This document shows positions 25,530 through 33,934 of a DNA stretch of 64,000 nt, in pieces. The DNA is from Prevotellaceae bacterium. Lineage in GTDB: Bacteria; Bacteroidota; Bacteroidia; Bacteroidales; Bacteroidaceae. The notes beneath the pieces are model-generated. The model worked only from the letters and a program-made list of their open reading frames with translations, made no database searches and was not told the origin of the DNA. The position numbers and the translations under genes are program-made. The DNA lies in the NCBI GenBank assembly GCA_015256945.1, contig JABZLB010000012.1:1-64000 (forward strand), in the 5' to 3' direction. Position 1 is the first letter of the stretch. Each line of letters opens with the position of its first letter.

Positions 25530-28427
25530 TTATTTTCTGATAATTTTCCTGCCCTTTCTGATAATAATTCCTTTGTAACTGTTGTTAACTTGCTGACCTG
25601 CCATGTTGTAAGTAGCGTCATGCAGTTCTTCAGCCTTGCTTTCCATGCTGCTGATGCCCGTACTTACAGAGGCTGTATTTGAGAATTTCGATTCACCTTT
25701 CCCCGTTACTACGGTTACATTGTAAGTATGTTCGCCGCCATGGGTGTCGGTGTACGAAGGTGATGTAACGGTTGTTACGTAGTTGCCGTCGCGGTATACT
25801 TTGTATCCTGTAACAGTTCCGTTTCCTTGTTCGTATGTAATATCGTCAATCATGAGCACCTGGTTAATGTTAAGAGGTGTTGTATGATGTATGGCAAAGT
25901 AGCGCGCTCCTGCCGGCAGGCTTACGGTCATCTTCTGCCATTCGGCCGTCTTCATGCTGATAACGGTATCTGTTACCGTGTGTGTGAAGCTGGTATACAG
26001 CGAGTCGGTAGTTGAATAGGCAACCTCAAAGCTTGGTGTTCCGTTTGTTTTGTTCAGGGTTTTATACCAGAACGATATGTGCTGTGCATCGCCCGAGAGA
26101 GCCGGTGATATAAGCCAGTCGCTTACCTTGTTGCCCATTGCCATATCCTGATTCATGGTAAATGCTGCCAAAAACTGTTTGCCGCTGTGTGCTTTAAACA
26201 CATCAAGTGTGCTGGCAGCGGCGGTTCCGGCTTCGTCGGCCTTCACCGAGTCGGCATTAAATGTAATGAAAGCAAAGGCCTCTTCCTCGAAGTTGAAATG
26301 GTATCCCGAAATATCGAGCGAGTATTCCTTGTCGGCATCGTAGTTGTACCAGGGGCCAATGTGGTATTCATATTCCAGATAGTGACCGTCGCCGGGCAGT
26401 GAAAATGCGGGATAGCTTTCCATATCGTCGGTAACTGTCGTCTTGTCGTCGGCCACTTTGTTCCATGCAAGCTGGTTCACAGTGCCGTTATGGTGGGCCG
26501 ACAGCGTAGTTACGGGCGTAACCTGAGTCTGTATTACGGGCACCGTTACGGTTGCGGTAGTATTGTCTTCCGGGCTTTGCTCGGGAGCGTAGTCGGCTAC
26601 GGCATACAGCTTCAGGCTGTCTTCGTTCACCGTTGGTGTAAACGTCAGAACCGTTTTACGGCTTTCGTTTGCAGCCAGTGTTTCGTTAACATCCCTTTCG
26701 GCCACCATCTTGTCGTTGGCATACAGGCGTACGGTATAGCCCGTTGCAGGCTTTGTGCCGTAGTTTGTAACCACAGCCGTTACTTCTGCAGGCTGTGCAC
26801 CGAACATCCTGGCAGGCGTATGCAGGGCTGTTGCCAGATTGTTTTCCGTAGGATCGTCAATGTTCACATTGTATAATCCGGCCCATACGTCGGCAGCTGT
26901 TGAGCTGCCATGAAACTGTATGATGACGTTGTTCAGCCCTTTCAGGGAAGCCAGACTTACCGTATACTGTTTTTTTGTCGATTCGCCATGCACGTCAAGG
27001 CGTTTCACTGTAAGGTCAGGCAGTATGGCATTTACCTCTATTTGTGTATTCTTTTCAGGGGCAACGGTATAGGTAAGCGTCGGTTTTACGGCATGTGTAA
27101 GGTCTAATTTCCCCGAGTTGAAGTCGGCACCGTCCTTCCCTCCCAATTTAAACCATATTACCTTATTGGTGCTGTAACGTACCACTCCGCCCGTTTCCTT
27201 TCGCCACCAGTAGTGGTTTTTACTGTCGGTCCAGCCGTTATTTACCCAGTTTATCGCCTCCTCAAAGTTTATTCTGACGGGCAATTTATAGGGGTCGCCT
27301 GTTAAAACCTCGTCCGATACCGTCGGGTCGCTCTCGCCTCCGTCGTTTACAGCCGTTACGGCATAGGTTATAAGGCGCTGCGGCCCGCCCATATTGTCGA
27401 GCACAACAGCCGTATCGTTCTTTTCGGTTGTAGCCACAAGCTGATACTTGTAGTTCTCAACCCTGTATATTTTATACCGGCAGTTGGCTGCGTCAAAATA
27501 GCCATAGCTGGCACCTTTCGCAGGTTTCTGCCACCTTATTATATCATGTGTACCGTCGTTGCCTATGCGAACGTTTGTCACTTTCCCCGGCTTGTCTTCG
27601 CCCGAAAAGGCTGTTGTGCTTACAGGCTCGCCCATTCCCCTGTCGCTGTATGCAATGAGGGTGTAGAGGTTATTGCCTTGTGCGGGTGTCCTGTCGGTCC
27701 AGGTTATTCGTGTTCCTGTTGCCGGGCTGGCAAGGGTATGAATCAATTCAAAGTTACGGTAAACCTCAAGCTTTGTCAAAGCCGTCAGTATGCTGCCGTC
27801 AATATTGTGTGTTGGTGTAGTAAAGGTGAGCACCGTCTGTCGCAAACCGGCCCCTGTTTGTGCGGTCGTAAGGAACGAAACGGGTCGCGGTGCTGCCTGT
27901 GTGGTAACCTCTGTAACCTTTATCTGGCTTACGAGCACAGCGTTGCTGCCGGGTGCTGCCGTGTTATGGAAGCCGGCCCTGTATGCTCCTGTTTCCTTTG
28001 CCGTGAAATAATACTGGGGTGTAATGCCGCGAAAGTCGAGCAGAAGATTCCTGTCGAGCATGCTGAAAGCAGCAGGATTTGTGCCCTGTCCAAAGGCAAT
28101 GGCCATGCTTTCGCTTTGTGAAGCACCTCCGGCACGGGCTGTAAACGTTACCTCATACACCTTTCCGGCTTCAACCTGAAAGGCCGGAGTCAGGAGCCAG
28201 TCGTCATTATTGTGCGACGATATACCGTAGCAGATGGCCGAATGGCTGTTCAAATCGTACCGCCATGTGTTGTCATCGCCGTTGCTGTTGATAATCGTGA
28301 GGGTATTAAAGGCTTCTTCTGTATTGACTTCGTTTGTATAAACCGTGTGCCCACTATATGGCAAGGCTGCCTCTGACGGCAGCATACCAAATGCAAAAAC
28401 AATATAAAAAAGAAGCCTTTTTATCAT
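25530..28427 (-). CDS. FN3/choice-of-anchor-type surface protein with T9SS-type tail
   Basis: 965-aa secreted protein; the start at 28427 (MIKRLLFYIVFAFGM) gives a signal peptide. The N-terminal ~150 residues form a carbohydrate-binding-like jelly roll (WRYDLNSHSAICYG, DDWLLTPAFQ). Fibronectin type III-like domains follow (PVSFLTTAQT, GKVTNVRIGND), then a further jelly roll, a CARDB-like domain and a choice-of-anchor J-like domain (DDMESYPAFSL ... WLISPAL). The end (YNMAGQQVNNSYKGIIIRKG) resembles a T9SS C-terminal domain. No catalytic residues are recognised. It is the first gene of the SusC/SusD operon, directly behind a promoter, so it is probably a surface or secreted substrate-capturing protein. 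Confidence 0.7.
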   Translation of the reverse strand: MIKRLLFYIVFAFGMLPSEAALPYSGHTVYTNEVNTEEAFNTLTIINSNGDDNTWRYDLNSHSAICYGISSHNNDDWLLTPAFQVEAGKVYEVTFTARAGGASQSESMAIAFGQGTNPAAFSMLDRNLLLDFRGITPQYYFTAKETGAYRAGFHNTAAPGSNAVLVSQIKVTEVTTQAAPRPVSFLTTAQTGAGLRQTVLTFTTPTHNIDGSILTALTKLEVYRNFELIHTLASPATGTRITWTDRTPAQGNNLYTLIAYSDRGMGEPVSTTAFSGEDKPGKVTNVRIGNDGTHDIIRWQKPAKGASYGYFDAANCRYKIYRVENYKYQLVATTEKNDTAVVLDNMGGPQRLITYAVTAVNDGGESDPTVSDEVLTGDPYKLPVRINFEEAINWVNNGWTDSKNHYWWRKETGGVVRYSTNKVIWFKLGGKDGADFNSGKLDLTHAVKPTLTYTVAPEKNTQIEVNAILPDLTVKRLDVHGESTKKQYTVSLASLKGLNNVIIQFHGSSTAADVWAGLYNVNIDDPTENNLATALHTPARMFGAQPAEVTAVVTNYGTKPATGYTVRLYANDKMVAERDVNETLAANESRKTVLTFTPTVNEDSLKLYAVADYAPEQSPEDNTTATVTVPVIQTQVTPVTTLSAHHNGTVNQLAWNKVADDKTTVTDDMESYPAFSLPGDGHYLEYEYHIGPWYNYDADKEYSLDISGYHFNFEEEAFAFITFNADSVKADEAGTAAASTLDVFKAHSGKQFLAAFTMNQDMAMGNKVSDWLISPALSGDAQHISFWYKTLNKTNGTPSFEVAYSTTDSLYTSFTHTVTDTVISMKTAEWQKMTVSLPAGARYFAIHHTTPLNINQVLMIDDITYEQGNGTVTGYKVYRDGNYVTTVTSPSYTDTHGGEHTYNVTVVTGKGESKFSNTASVSTGISSMESKAEELHDATYNMAGQQVNNSYKGIIIRKGRKIIRK

Positions 28428-28470
28428 TGTGAAGCACATTTCTGGGGTTACAAACTCTATAATCTGGTTG

Positions 28471-28478
28471 CAAAGGTA
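28471..28478 (-). promoter_or_regulatory. -7 element (TACCTTTG) for the SusC/SusD-metallohydrolase operon
   Basis: TACCTTTG matches TAnnTTTG and would start transcription near 28465, about 38 nt before the ATG at 28427. No other promoter-like element was found before the following genes, so this may drive the whole run down to the hairpin at 16510. Confidence 0.65.
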
Positions 28479-28559
28479 TGATAAAAAAACTTAATACGCA
28501 ATTTCTTTAGCTTAAAATTTTCGATTTGTTACATTTTTAAGCATTAAATCATCAATTTG

Positions 28560-28591
28560 TTTGCTTGTATATGTATGTTTTGTTATTTTTG
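28560..28591 (+). promoter_or_regulatory. Consensus promoter for the divergent giant T9SS protein
   Basis: TTTG at 28560-28563 and TATTTTTG at 28584-28591, spaced by 20 nt, match the -33/-7 consensus. The start point would be near 28598, about 107 nt before the ATG. It faces away from the minus-strand promoter about 80 bp to the left, so the two could share control. Confidence 0.75.
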
Positions 28592-28704
28592 CAAGAAACA
28601 AGTCAAAATGCGTTATTATTTTTGTCATGTACTTGTTTTTTTACCGGCTTACTGTTGGCAGAAAAGTGTTAATACATTATTATATTTATTAAACTAACGT
28701 GCTT

Positions 28705-31700
28705 ATGAACAAATTTTATCTCGTCTTGCTGGGCTTTTTCCTGAGCCTTGGAAACATCAGCGCCGAAGTAATCAGTCATTATACCTGCAACTTTGATACT
28801 GCTTTCGGTGCTCTTAACGGCGCAAGGGAGTATACCGACCCTGCTGCAGCTCCCGACGGATGGGCGCACATGCCCGACGGTAAGGATATGAACGGTTACG
28901 GAAAACTTACTTATCCTACCTACTCGTTTGAAACAAAAACTACCTACGACGGCGCAGGGGCGCTCTATGTGAACGCTCAAAACCGGTACAACAGGTATGA
29001 AGACGACTACGTCGACTTCTATGACCTGCTTGTTACACCGCGTATTACGGGTACGGCTTCGTTGTATGCGCGCCTGTCTTCTGCCTCAGGCTCGGTGTCG
29101 TTCTATAAAATTAAGGAGGCGGGCGGCAAGTTAATCAGGGGCGCCAAAATCCTTGTGGCCAGGTCGGCCAAAAGAAATGAGTGGACGCAGCTTGTCATAC
29201 CGTCGCTCAACGGCGAGCGTATCGGCATACGAATAGACCAGGCTTACATCGACAATTTTACAGCCGACCAGGCCGAAATAACCTTTAAGCCCAACCTTAT
29301 TATAAGTGGCAGGCCGGCCATGGCGGAGTATCACGATGTCGACGACAACGGCAACTATACGCTTGCATGGAAGGTTGTACTGAAAAACAACGGCAAGATA
29401 AAGGTCAATGGTGGCGAATACAGCTTGAAGTTGCTGGCCGGAACCGACACCCTTGCATCGTTCCCCATCGTGCACGACATCGCCGTGGGGGCTTCTTCTG
29501 ATACCATTCTGGTAACCCGTCAGGTTAATATCGCACAGCTTGGCACGCGCAGTACGTCGTTCAGTATTGTTGAAACGGCCAGCGGCAATGTTTACAAGCC
29601 CCAGCCCGTAGTGCTTACTCCAGCCCGTGGCATATTGGAAATGAAAGACGGCCGCTATGCCATTGAGAACGGCAGCTGGATTAATTTCGGGTCGTCGGCA
29701 TCGGCAGCCTCCTTTGTGCTCACCGTATCGAACGCCGGTGGACGCCCGCTTCATTTCACCTCTTTGGCGTTGCCTGCCGGCTATACGGCCAGTGTCATGC
29801 CGCCTTTCACGCTTGCTGCCCATGCCTCGACCGAAGTAACGCTTACGCGTACCGCTACACCCGTCGGGCCTCGCAGGGGCGAACTAAAGCTCTCGGGCGA
29901 CACAACCTGCGTCCTTAACCTCACAGGCTCATCGTTTAGCGGGGATATTTGGACGGCCAATTTTGAAGATAACCGCATTCCTTCTTCTTTTATTGCCGGA
30001 GGATGGGACACCAATTATTACCCCCAGTACGCGTTAATAGTCGGCAATAAGTATGCGTTGAAGGCTCCTGATGCGCCTTCTATGCTGGTTACGCCGAAGC
30101 TAAGGGCCGGCGCCGGCGACAAATTACAGTTTAGTGTGGCCAGTGCCAGTTCGGCCACGGGTACGGAATTTGAAGGAAATTTAAAGGTTTACATATCGGC
30201 CAACCGTCACAAATGGACGCTCCTCGATACGTTCAGTGCCACGGCTGCCGACGAAACCCACCGCCTCAGCAAGGCTCGTGCCGGACGCTCGGGGGCGTAT
30301 TACCAGAGTATTCCCTACACGGTTACCCTGCCTGCAGGCCGCTGGTATGTGGCCTTTGAGGGCGATCATGTATACCTCGACGATATAGCCGGCCTGCATG
30401 CTGAGCCTTTGGGGCACGACCTTTACCTGTCGTCGGCCGTACTTCCTGCCGCAGGTGCAGTAAACAGCAGGGCTGATTATGCCGTCACCGTGCAGAATCT
30501 GGGCGTAGATGAGGCCGAAGGGAGCTATCGTGCACAGCTTTTTGTTGATGGCGTTGCGGTTGATTCGGCCGCCGCAGTAAGTCTGCCTGCCGGAGGCTCG
30601 GCATCGTTCTCGTTCCATTATACGCCTCATGCCGCAGGTTCTTACAGGGCTTATGTTCAGCTCTCGGGCGCGGGCTTTACCCTCTCTACCGATACCGTTG
30701 CTACCACCGTAGCCGCTGAAACGGGCGAGCGTGTGGTGCAGATTGGCAAGCCTTCAACCTCAATGTGGAGCGGAACCACCTATGCTCCCGTATACGGTAC
30801 GCGCGCATTGAGCCAGACCGAGATAGCACTTGCGCCCGAAGCACTGCCTTTCGGTGCAGGAACACGTATTAAGGCGGTGGCCTTTCAGGGTACGGTAGCC
30901 AGAACTGCCGTACAGAAAGTACACGCCATGATAGGCTGCAGCGCGGCAAAGAAGTTCAGTTTTCCCTATGCGTTCAGCAACCATACCGGCTGGACAACCA
31001 TTTACAACGGCCCCTATAACTTTGAAAAGACTACTGCTACGGCCGAAATTATGAAAATCAACATGGCCTCTCCCTTCGTGTACGACGGTACCAGCCTGCA
31101 CCTGTTCTTCGATAACGAACTGGTGGGTGAGGGCGCAGCGCTCAACTTTACCAAAGAAGCCACGGGCCAGTTATGCTCTGCCATCATGCGCGATAAGTAT
31201 GCAACGGGTGCCTTTACCGATGCCGACAAGCCGTCATCAGCCGATGCTCCTGTGGTTTATCTGACGATAGAGCGCAACCCTGCTGTATTGTCGGGCGTTG
31301 TTACGTCAAGGCAAACCCATCGCGCTCTGGCCGGTATTCCGGTAAAGCTGACCTGCAACGACGTGGTTTATACGGCTACGACGGGAGCCGACGGCCGTTA
31401 TTCGCTTACGGTATACAAGCTCGATAACGCCTATACGCTGTCGGTATCGGCAGGCGGCTACATGCCTTTTGAGGTCGAAAATGTAAGGCTTTCGGCCGAC
31501 AGTACGCTGAACTTCTCGCTCAACGCTGCCCGCGGTTTCTATATCAGCCGTTGCACACTGCCTGCCACGGCAACAGTAAACACGCCATATACCGCTACGG
31601 CCCATGTACGAAATGTAGAGCATTCGGCGCTCAGTGCGTCGGCATATACAGCCCGTCTTTATGTAAACGGCGAGGCAGTAGCCAGGGCTGAGAGTCAGAC

Positions 31701-32844
31701 GGTGGCGGCAGGCGGTGAGGCCGACTTCACATTCCGCTATACTCCGCATGCTGCGCTCACAGCCCCTGCGTGCATTGTGTTCAACGTTAACGATGATGTG
31801 GTGAACACATCCGATACTGTTTCGCTGGCCATCCAGCCCGAAAAGGCACGCGGAACATGGCAGGCTGGCGACAGCCTTACGCTTTCGAGCACGGGTCGTG
31901 CGCCTGCATCGCTGCTGTATGCCAACAGCAAAGCGGTTGTCATATACCCCAAAAATATAATAGGTATGCCTGCCGGCTCTGATATTACGCGGTTGTATTT
32001 CAAGGGCTATACCTCAACCGGCGGCACCGATTACGATGCCCGCGTAAAGGTTTATCTGCAAAATACCGATGACGCACCGTTTGCTGACAACGGCGAATAC
32101 AGCGTAAGCGCACTGAAAGTTGATTCTGTTTTGCACATGACTAAGGTGTACGACGGCACCCTTCGCGTTGTACACGGTAAGGGTTCGGCCTCAAATGCCG
32201 ATGTCGTACTCGATTTTGTGCTCGACCGGAAATTCAAATATGACGGACGCAATCTGCGCATGACGGTCATCTATTCAAGCGCCGACGGGTCGAGTTCCAT
32301 GGATGTTCATTACGTCTCCGACTCACGATTCGACAAGGCTGTTTACCTTGCGCAGAGCGATATATCGTTAGAAGCTGCTAAAACATGGTATCAGCGCACC
32401 ATGCCTGTGGCTTATTTCGAGGCCGAAAGAGGACAGAAGTTCAGCGGAACGGTGACGGCTGCCGACGGCCATGCCGTTGCAGGGGCTGTGGTAACACTGG
32501 CTTCTGACGACGTGATGTATACGGGAACTACCGGTGCTGACGGCCATTTTGACATTACTGTCATCCAGACCGGGCGCACCTATACGGCCGAAATATCGGC
32601 TCCCGGCTACCTTACCGCCCACAGCCAGCATGCTATTGCCGATGCTCCTGTGACCTGCGACGTGGTGCTTGCTGCCGATCCTGCAACGTCTGTACGACGG
32701 GTTGACGGCGAGGCGGCATCGAAATCGGCAGCGGTTTACGATTTCAGCGGACGGCTTGTAGGTCGTACCGCCGGCGGCCGTATGCCGTCGGGTCTGGCCC
32801 CGGGCATCTATATTGTCAGCGGCCGAAAGGTAATTGTAAAATAG
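28705..32844 (+). CDS. Giant multidomain surface protein with T9SS-type tail, paralogue of 12380-16453
   Basis: 1379-aa secreted protein with signal peptide MNKFYLVLLGFFLSLGNISA; the ATG at 28705 is chosen over the GTG six bases upstream. Its domain order matches the paralogue: an N-terminal jelly roll (YDLLVTPRITG, FYKIKEAGGKLIRG), a second anchor-like domain with RWYVAFEGDHVYLDDI, CARDB-like domains, two beta domains and two carboxypeptidase-regulatory-like domains (GVVTSRQTHRALAGIPVKL, GTVTAADGHAVAGAVVTL). It ends in a T9SS-type tail (VYDFSGRLVG...GIYIVSGRKVIVK). It is more GC-rich and Ala-rich than the paralogue. No catalytic motif is visible. It probably serves the adjacent import operon as an adhesin or scaffold. 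Confidence 0.75.
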   Translation: MNKFYLVLLGFFLSLGNISAEVISHYTCNFDTAFGALNGAREYTDPAAAPDGWAHMPDGKDMNGYGKLTYPTYSFETKTTYDGAGALYVNAQNRYNRYEDDYVDFYDLLVTPRITGTASLYARLSSASGSVSFYKIKEAGGKLIRGAKILVARSAKRNEWTQLVIPSLNGERIGIRIDQAYIDNFTADQAEITFKPNLIISGRPAMAEYHDVDDNGNYTLAWKVVLKNNGKIKVNGGEYSLKLLAGTDTLASFPIVHDIAVGASSDTILVTRQVNIAQLGTRSTSFSIVETASGNVYKPQPVVLTPARGILEMKDGRYAIENGSWINFGSSASAASFVLTVSNAGGRPLHFTSLALPAGYTASVMPPFTLAAHASTEVTLTRTATPVGPRRGELKLSGDTTCVLNLTGSSFSGDIWTANFEDNRIPSSFIAGGWDTNYYPQYALIVGNKYALKAPDAPSMLVTPKLRAGAGDKLQFSVASASSATGTEFEGNLKVYISANRHKWTLLDTFSATAADETHRLSKARAGRSGAYYQSIPYTVTLPAGRWYVAFEGDHVYLDDIAGLHAEPLGHDLYLSSAVLPAAGAVNSRADYAVTVQNLGVDEAEGSYRAQLFVDGVAVDSAAAVSLPAGGSASFSFHYTPHAAGSYRAYVQLSGAGFTLSTDTVATTVAAETGERVVQIGKPSTSMWSGTTYAPVYGTRALSQTEIALAPEALPFGAGTRIKAVAFQGTVARTAVQKVHAMIGCSAAKKFSFPYAFSNHTGWTTIYNGPYNFEKTTATAEIMKINMASPFVYDGTSLHLFFDNELVGEGAALNFTKEATGQLCSAIMRDKYATGAFTDADKPSSADAPVVYLTIERNPAVLSGVVTSRQTHRALAGIPVKLTCNDVVYTATTGADGRYSLTVYKLDNAYTLSVSAGGYMPFEVENVRLSADSTLNFSLNAARGFYISRCTLPATATVNTPYTATAHVRNVEHSALSASAYTARLYVNGEAVARAESQTVAAGGEADFTFRYTPHAALTAPACIVFNVNDDVVNTSDTVSLAIQPEKARGTWQAGDSLTLSSTGRAPASLLYANSKAVVIYPKNIIGMPAGSDITRLYFKGYTSTGGTDYDARVKVYLQNTDDAPFADNGEYSVSALKVDSVLHMTKVYDGTLRVVHGKGSASNADVVLDFVLDRKFKYDGRNLRMTVIYSSADGSSSMDVHYVSDSRFDKAVYLAQSDISLEAAKTWYQRTMPVAYFEAERGQKFSGTVTAADGHAVAGAVVTLASDDVMYTGTTGADGHFDITVIQTGRTYTAEISAPGYLTAHSQHAIADAPVTCDVVLAADPATSVRRVDGEAASKSAAVYDFSGRLVGRTAGGRMPSGLAPGIYIVSGRKVIVK

Positions 32845-32870
32845 CCTGCATCCGTTTTCAAACATGTGAA

Positions 32871-32912
32871 GGGGCTTTGCCTGACCTGATGGTTTGGCAA
32901 AGCCCCTCTTTT
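32871..32912 (+). terminator. Terminator after the giant T9SS gene
   Basis: An 11-bp perfect stem GGGGCTTTGCC/GGCAAAGCCCC with a 14-nt loop is followed by TCTTTT. It lies 26 nt after the stop codon. Confidence 0.85.
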
Positions 32913-33007
32913 GATGTAATCCGGAAAACGCCATCGTGCAGCCATCCATGCTGTCCGGCCCCTTTCTGGTTAATATACAGCGGTGTTATCGGCCGGCGAT
33001 ACGTTGT

Positions 33008-33217
33008 TTACGACTGGCCGGAAATATCGGTCTGCCTCTTTCTGTTGGGCGAAAGGGCAAACATTTGCCATGCACAGCCAAGCGAGAGAACAAGCTCGTT
33101 CATGAGCGTAGGAAAGGTTACATTCATGGCCGTTTCGCTTACCACGCCGCAAAACGACATAATGCCCGTTGCCAGAATCTTGCCCGTTAACTTCAGGTTG
33201 CTGTTGTTGTTATCCAT
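33008..33217 (-). pseudogene. Truncated N-terminus of an MFS (DHA2/EmrB-type) multidrug exporter
   Basis: The 69-aa reading frame opens with MDNNNSNLKLTGKILATGIM, continues with SFCGVVSETAMNVTFPTLM, and matches from memory the first transmembrane segment of Bacteroidota DHA2/EmrB-type MFS exporters. Those proteins run to ~450-500 aa. After LGCAWQMF, where the family continues into its QW motif and second helix, the frame becomes unrelated and stops. No continuation was found in the other minus-strand frames down to 32870. A TAACTTTG promoter element remains upstream at 33370. Most likely it is a decayed remnant; a recruited small membrane peptide is the alternative. Confidence 0.6.
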
Positions 33218-33596
33218 GTGTTGTATATTTTATGCGGTATGAAACAGGAAAAACAGGAAGCGTAAAGTATAAATATCAGCCTTGGAGAACGCAACAATTC
33301 TGTTTTTTGTCGTCCGGTAGCCTGTACCCCTCTGCAGCTTCGCGTGTTTCACTGAAATAAAAAACACGGCAAAGTTACAACAAAATATGTTATCGTATGG
33401 TTAGAAATTTGTTTTCCTTAACGCTTTGTATCCTGTCGGCCTCGCCGGTTTTTCATCTTCGCGGAGGGGGCTTGCCTGTAAGCCTTAGTATGGCAGGCGT
33501 TGTGATTAACAGCCTTGTTCTCACGCTTTTACATGATTGTGCTGTCCCCTTTCCAGTGTATTCCCCCCGTGTTTTCATGAGTATGTTGAGTGTGTG
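33218..33596. other. Non-coding stretch with a residual promoter
   Basis: About 380 bp with no convincing gene. A minus-strand -7 element TAACTTTG (CAAAGTTA on the plus strand at 33370-33377) points toward the truncated exporter about 150 nt away. A plus-strand ORF here (33397-33642) has a hydrophobic start but no family likeness and runs into the repeat, so it is not called. Confidence 0.45.
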
Positions 33597-33934
33597 GCGG
33601 CCGTCAGCAGCACGGTTGACGGCCGCCGAACGCATGGTATGACGGTCGTGGTATGCGTTGCTGACGGCCGCCGAACGATGACGATTACATCGTGTACGTG
33701 CCCCCTAAGTTAGGGGATTGGGGGACTGAACCGTCGTAATGTCCAATTAAATAAAGCGTAAACGTAAAGGGAGCGTAATTACATCTTTGCCTGAAGTATG
33801 TAACAGGCAATATCCTGCACGCTTTTCTCGTGCGCAGAATATGCCCTTGTAAGGATGCAGTTAGAGGTTAGAGGAGGGGCGTTCAGACCCCCAGCCCCCT
33901 AACTTAGGGGGCTTGAGCACACCGAACAGGGGGC
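33597..33934. repeat. 338-bp direct repeat, copy A
   Basis: This segment aligns without any net indel to 48320-48657 (constant offset of 14,723 bp), with only scattered mismatches. The left ~100 bp carries two copies of GACGGCCGCCGAACG. The rest is the 213-bp inverted-end element at 33700-33912, plus ~22 bp. Its right edge overlaps the last codons of the hybrid sensor gene. Confidence 0.9.
33700..33912. mobile_element. MITE-like element with 32-bp terminal inverted repeats, copy A
   Basis: The ends at 33700-33731 and 33881-33912 are inverted copies of each other with 3 mismatches in 32. Each end holds a 15-bp palindrome with half-site CCCCTAA. The 149-bp interior has no ORF and is nearly identical to copy B at 48423-48635. 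Small size, inverted ends and lack of coding sequence resemble a non-autonomous element. No clear target-site duplication was found, since similarity to copy B extends beyond both ends. Confidence 0.6.

Noticed and set aside
33397..33642. 81-aa plus-strand ORF with a hydrophobic start
   Set aside because: It lies in decayed DNA, runs into the 338-bp repeat and resembles no family.
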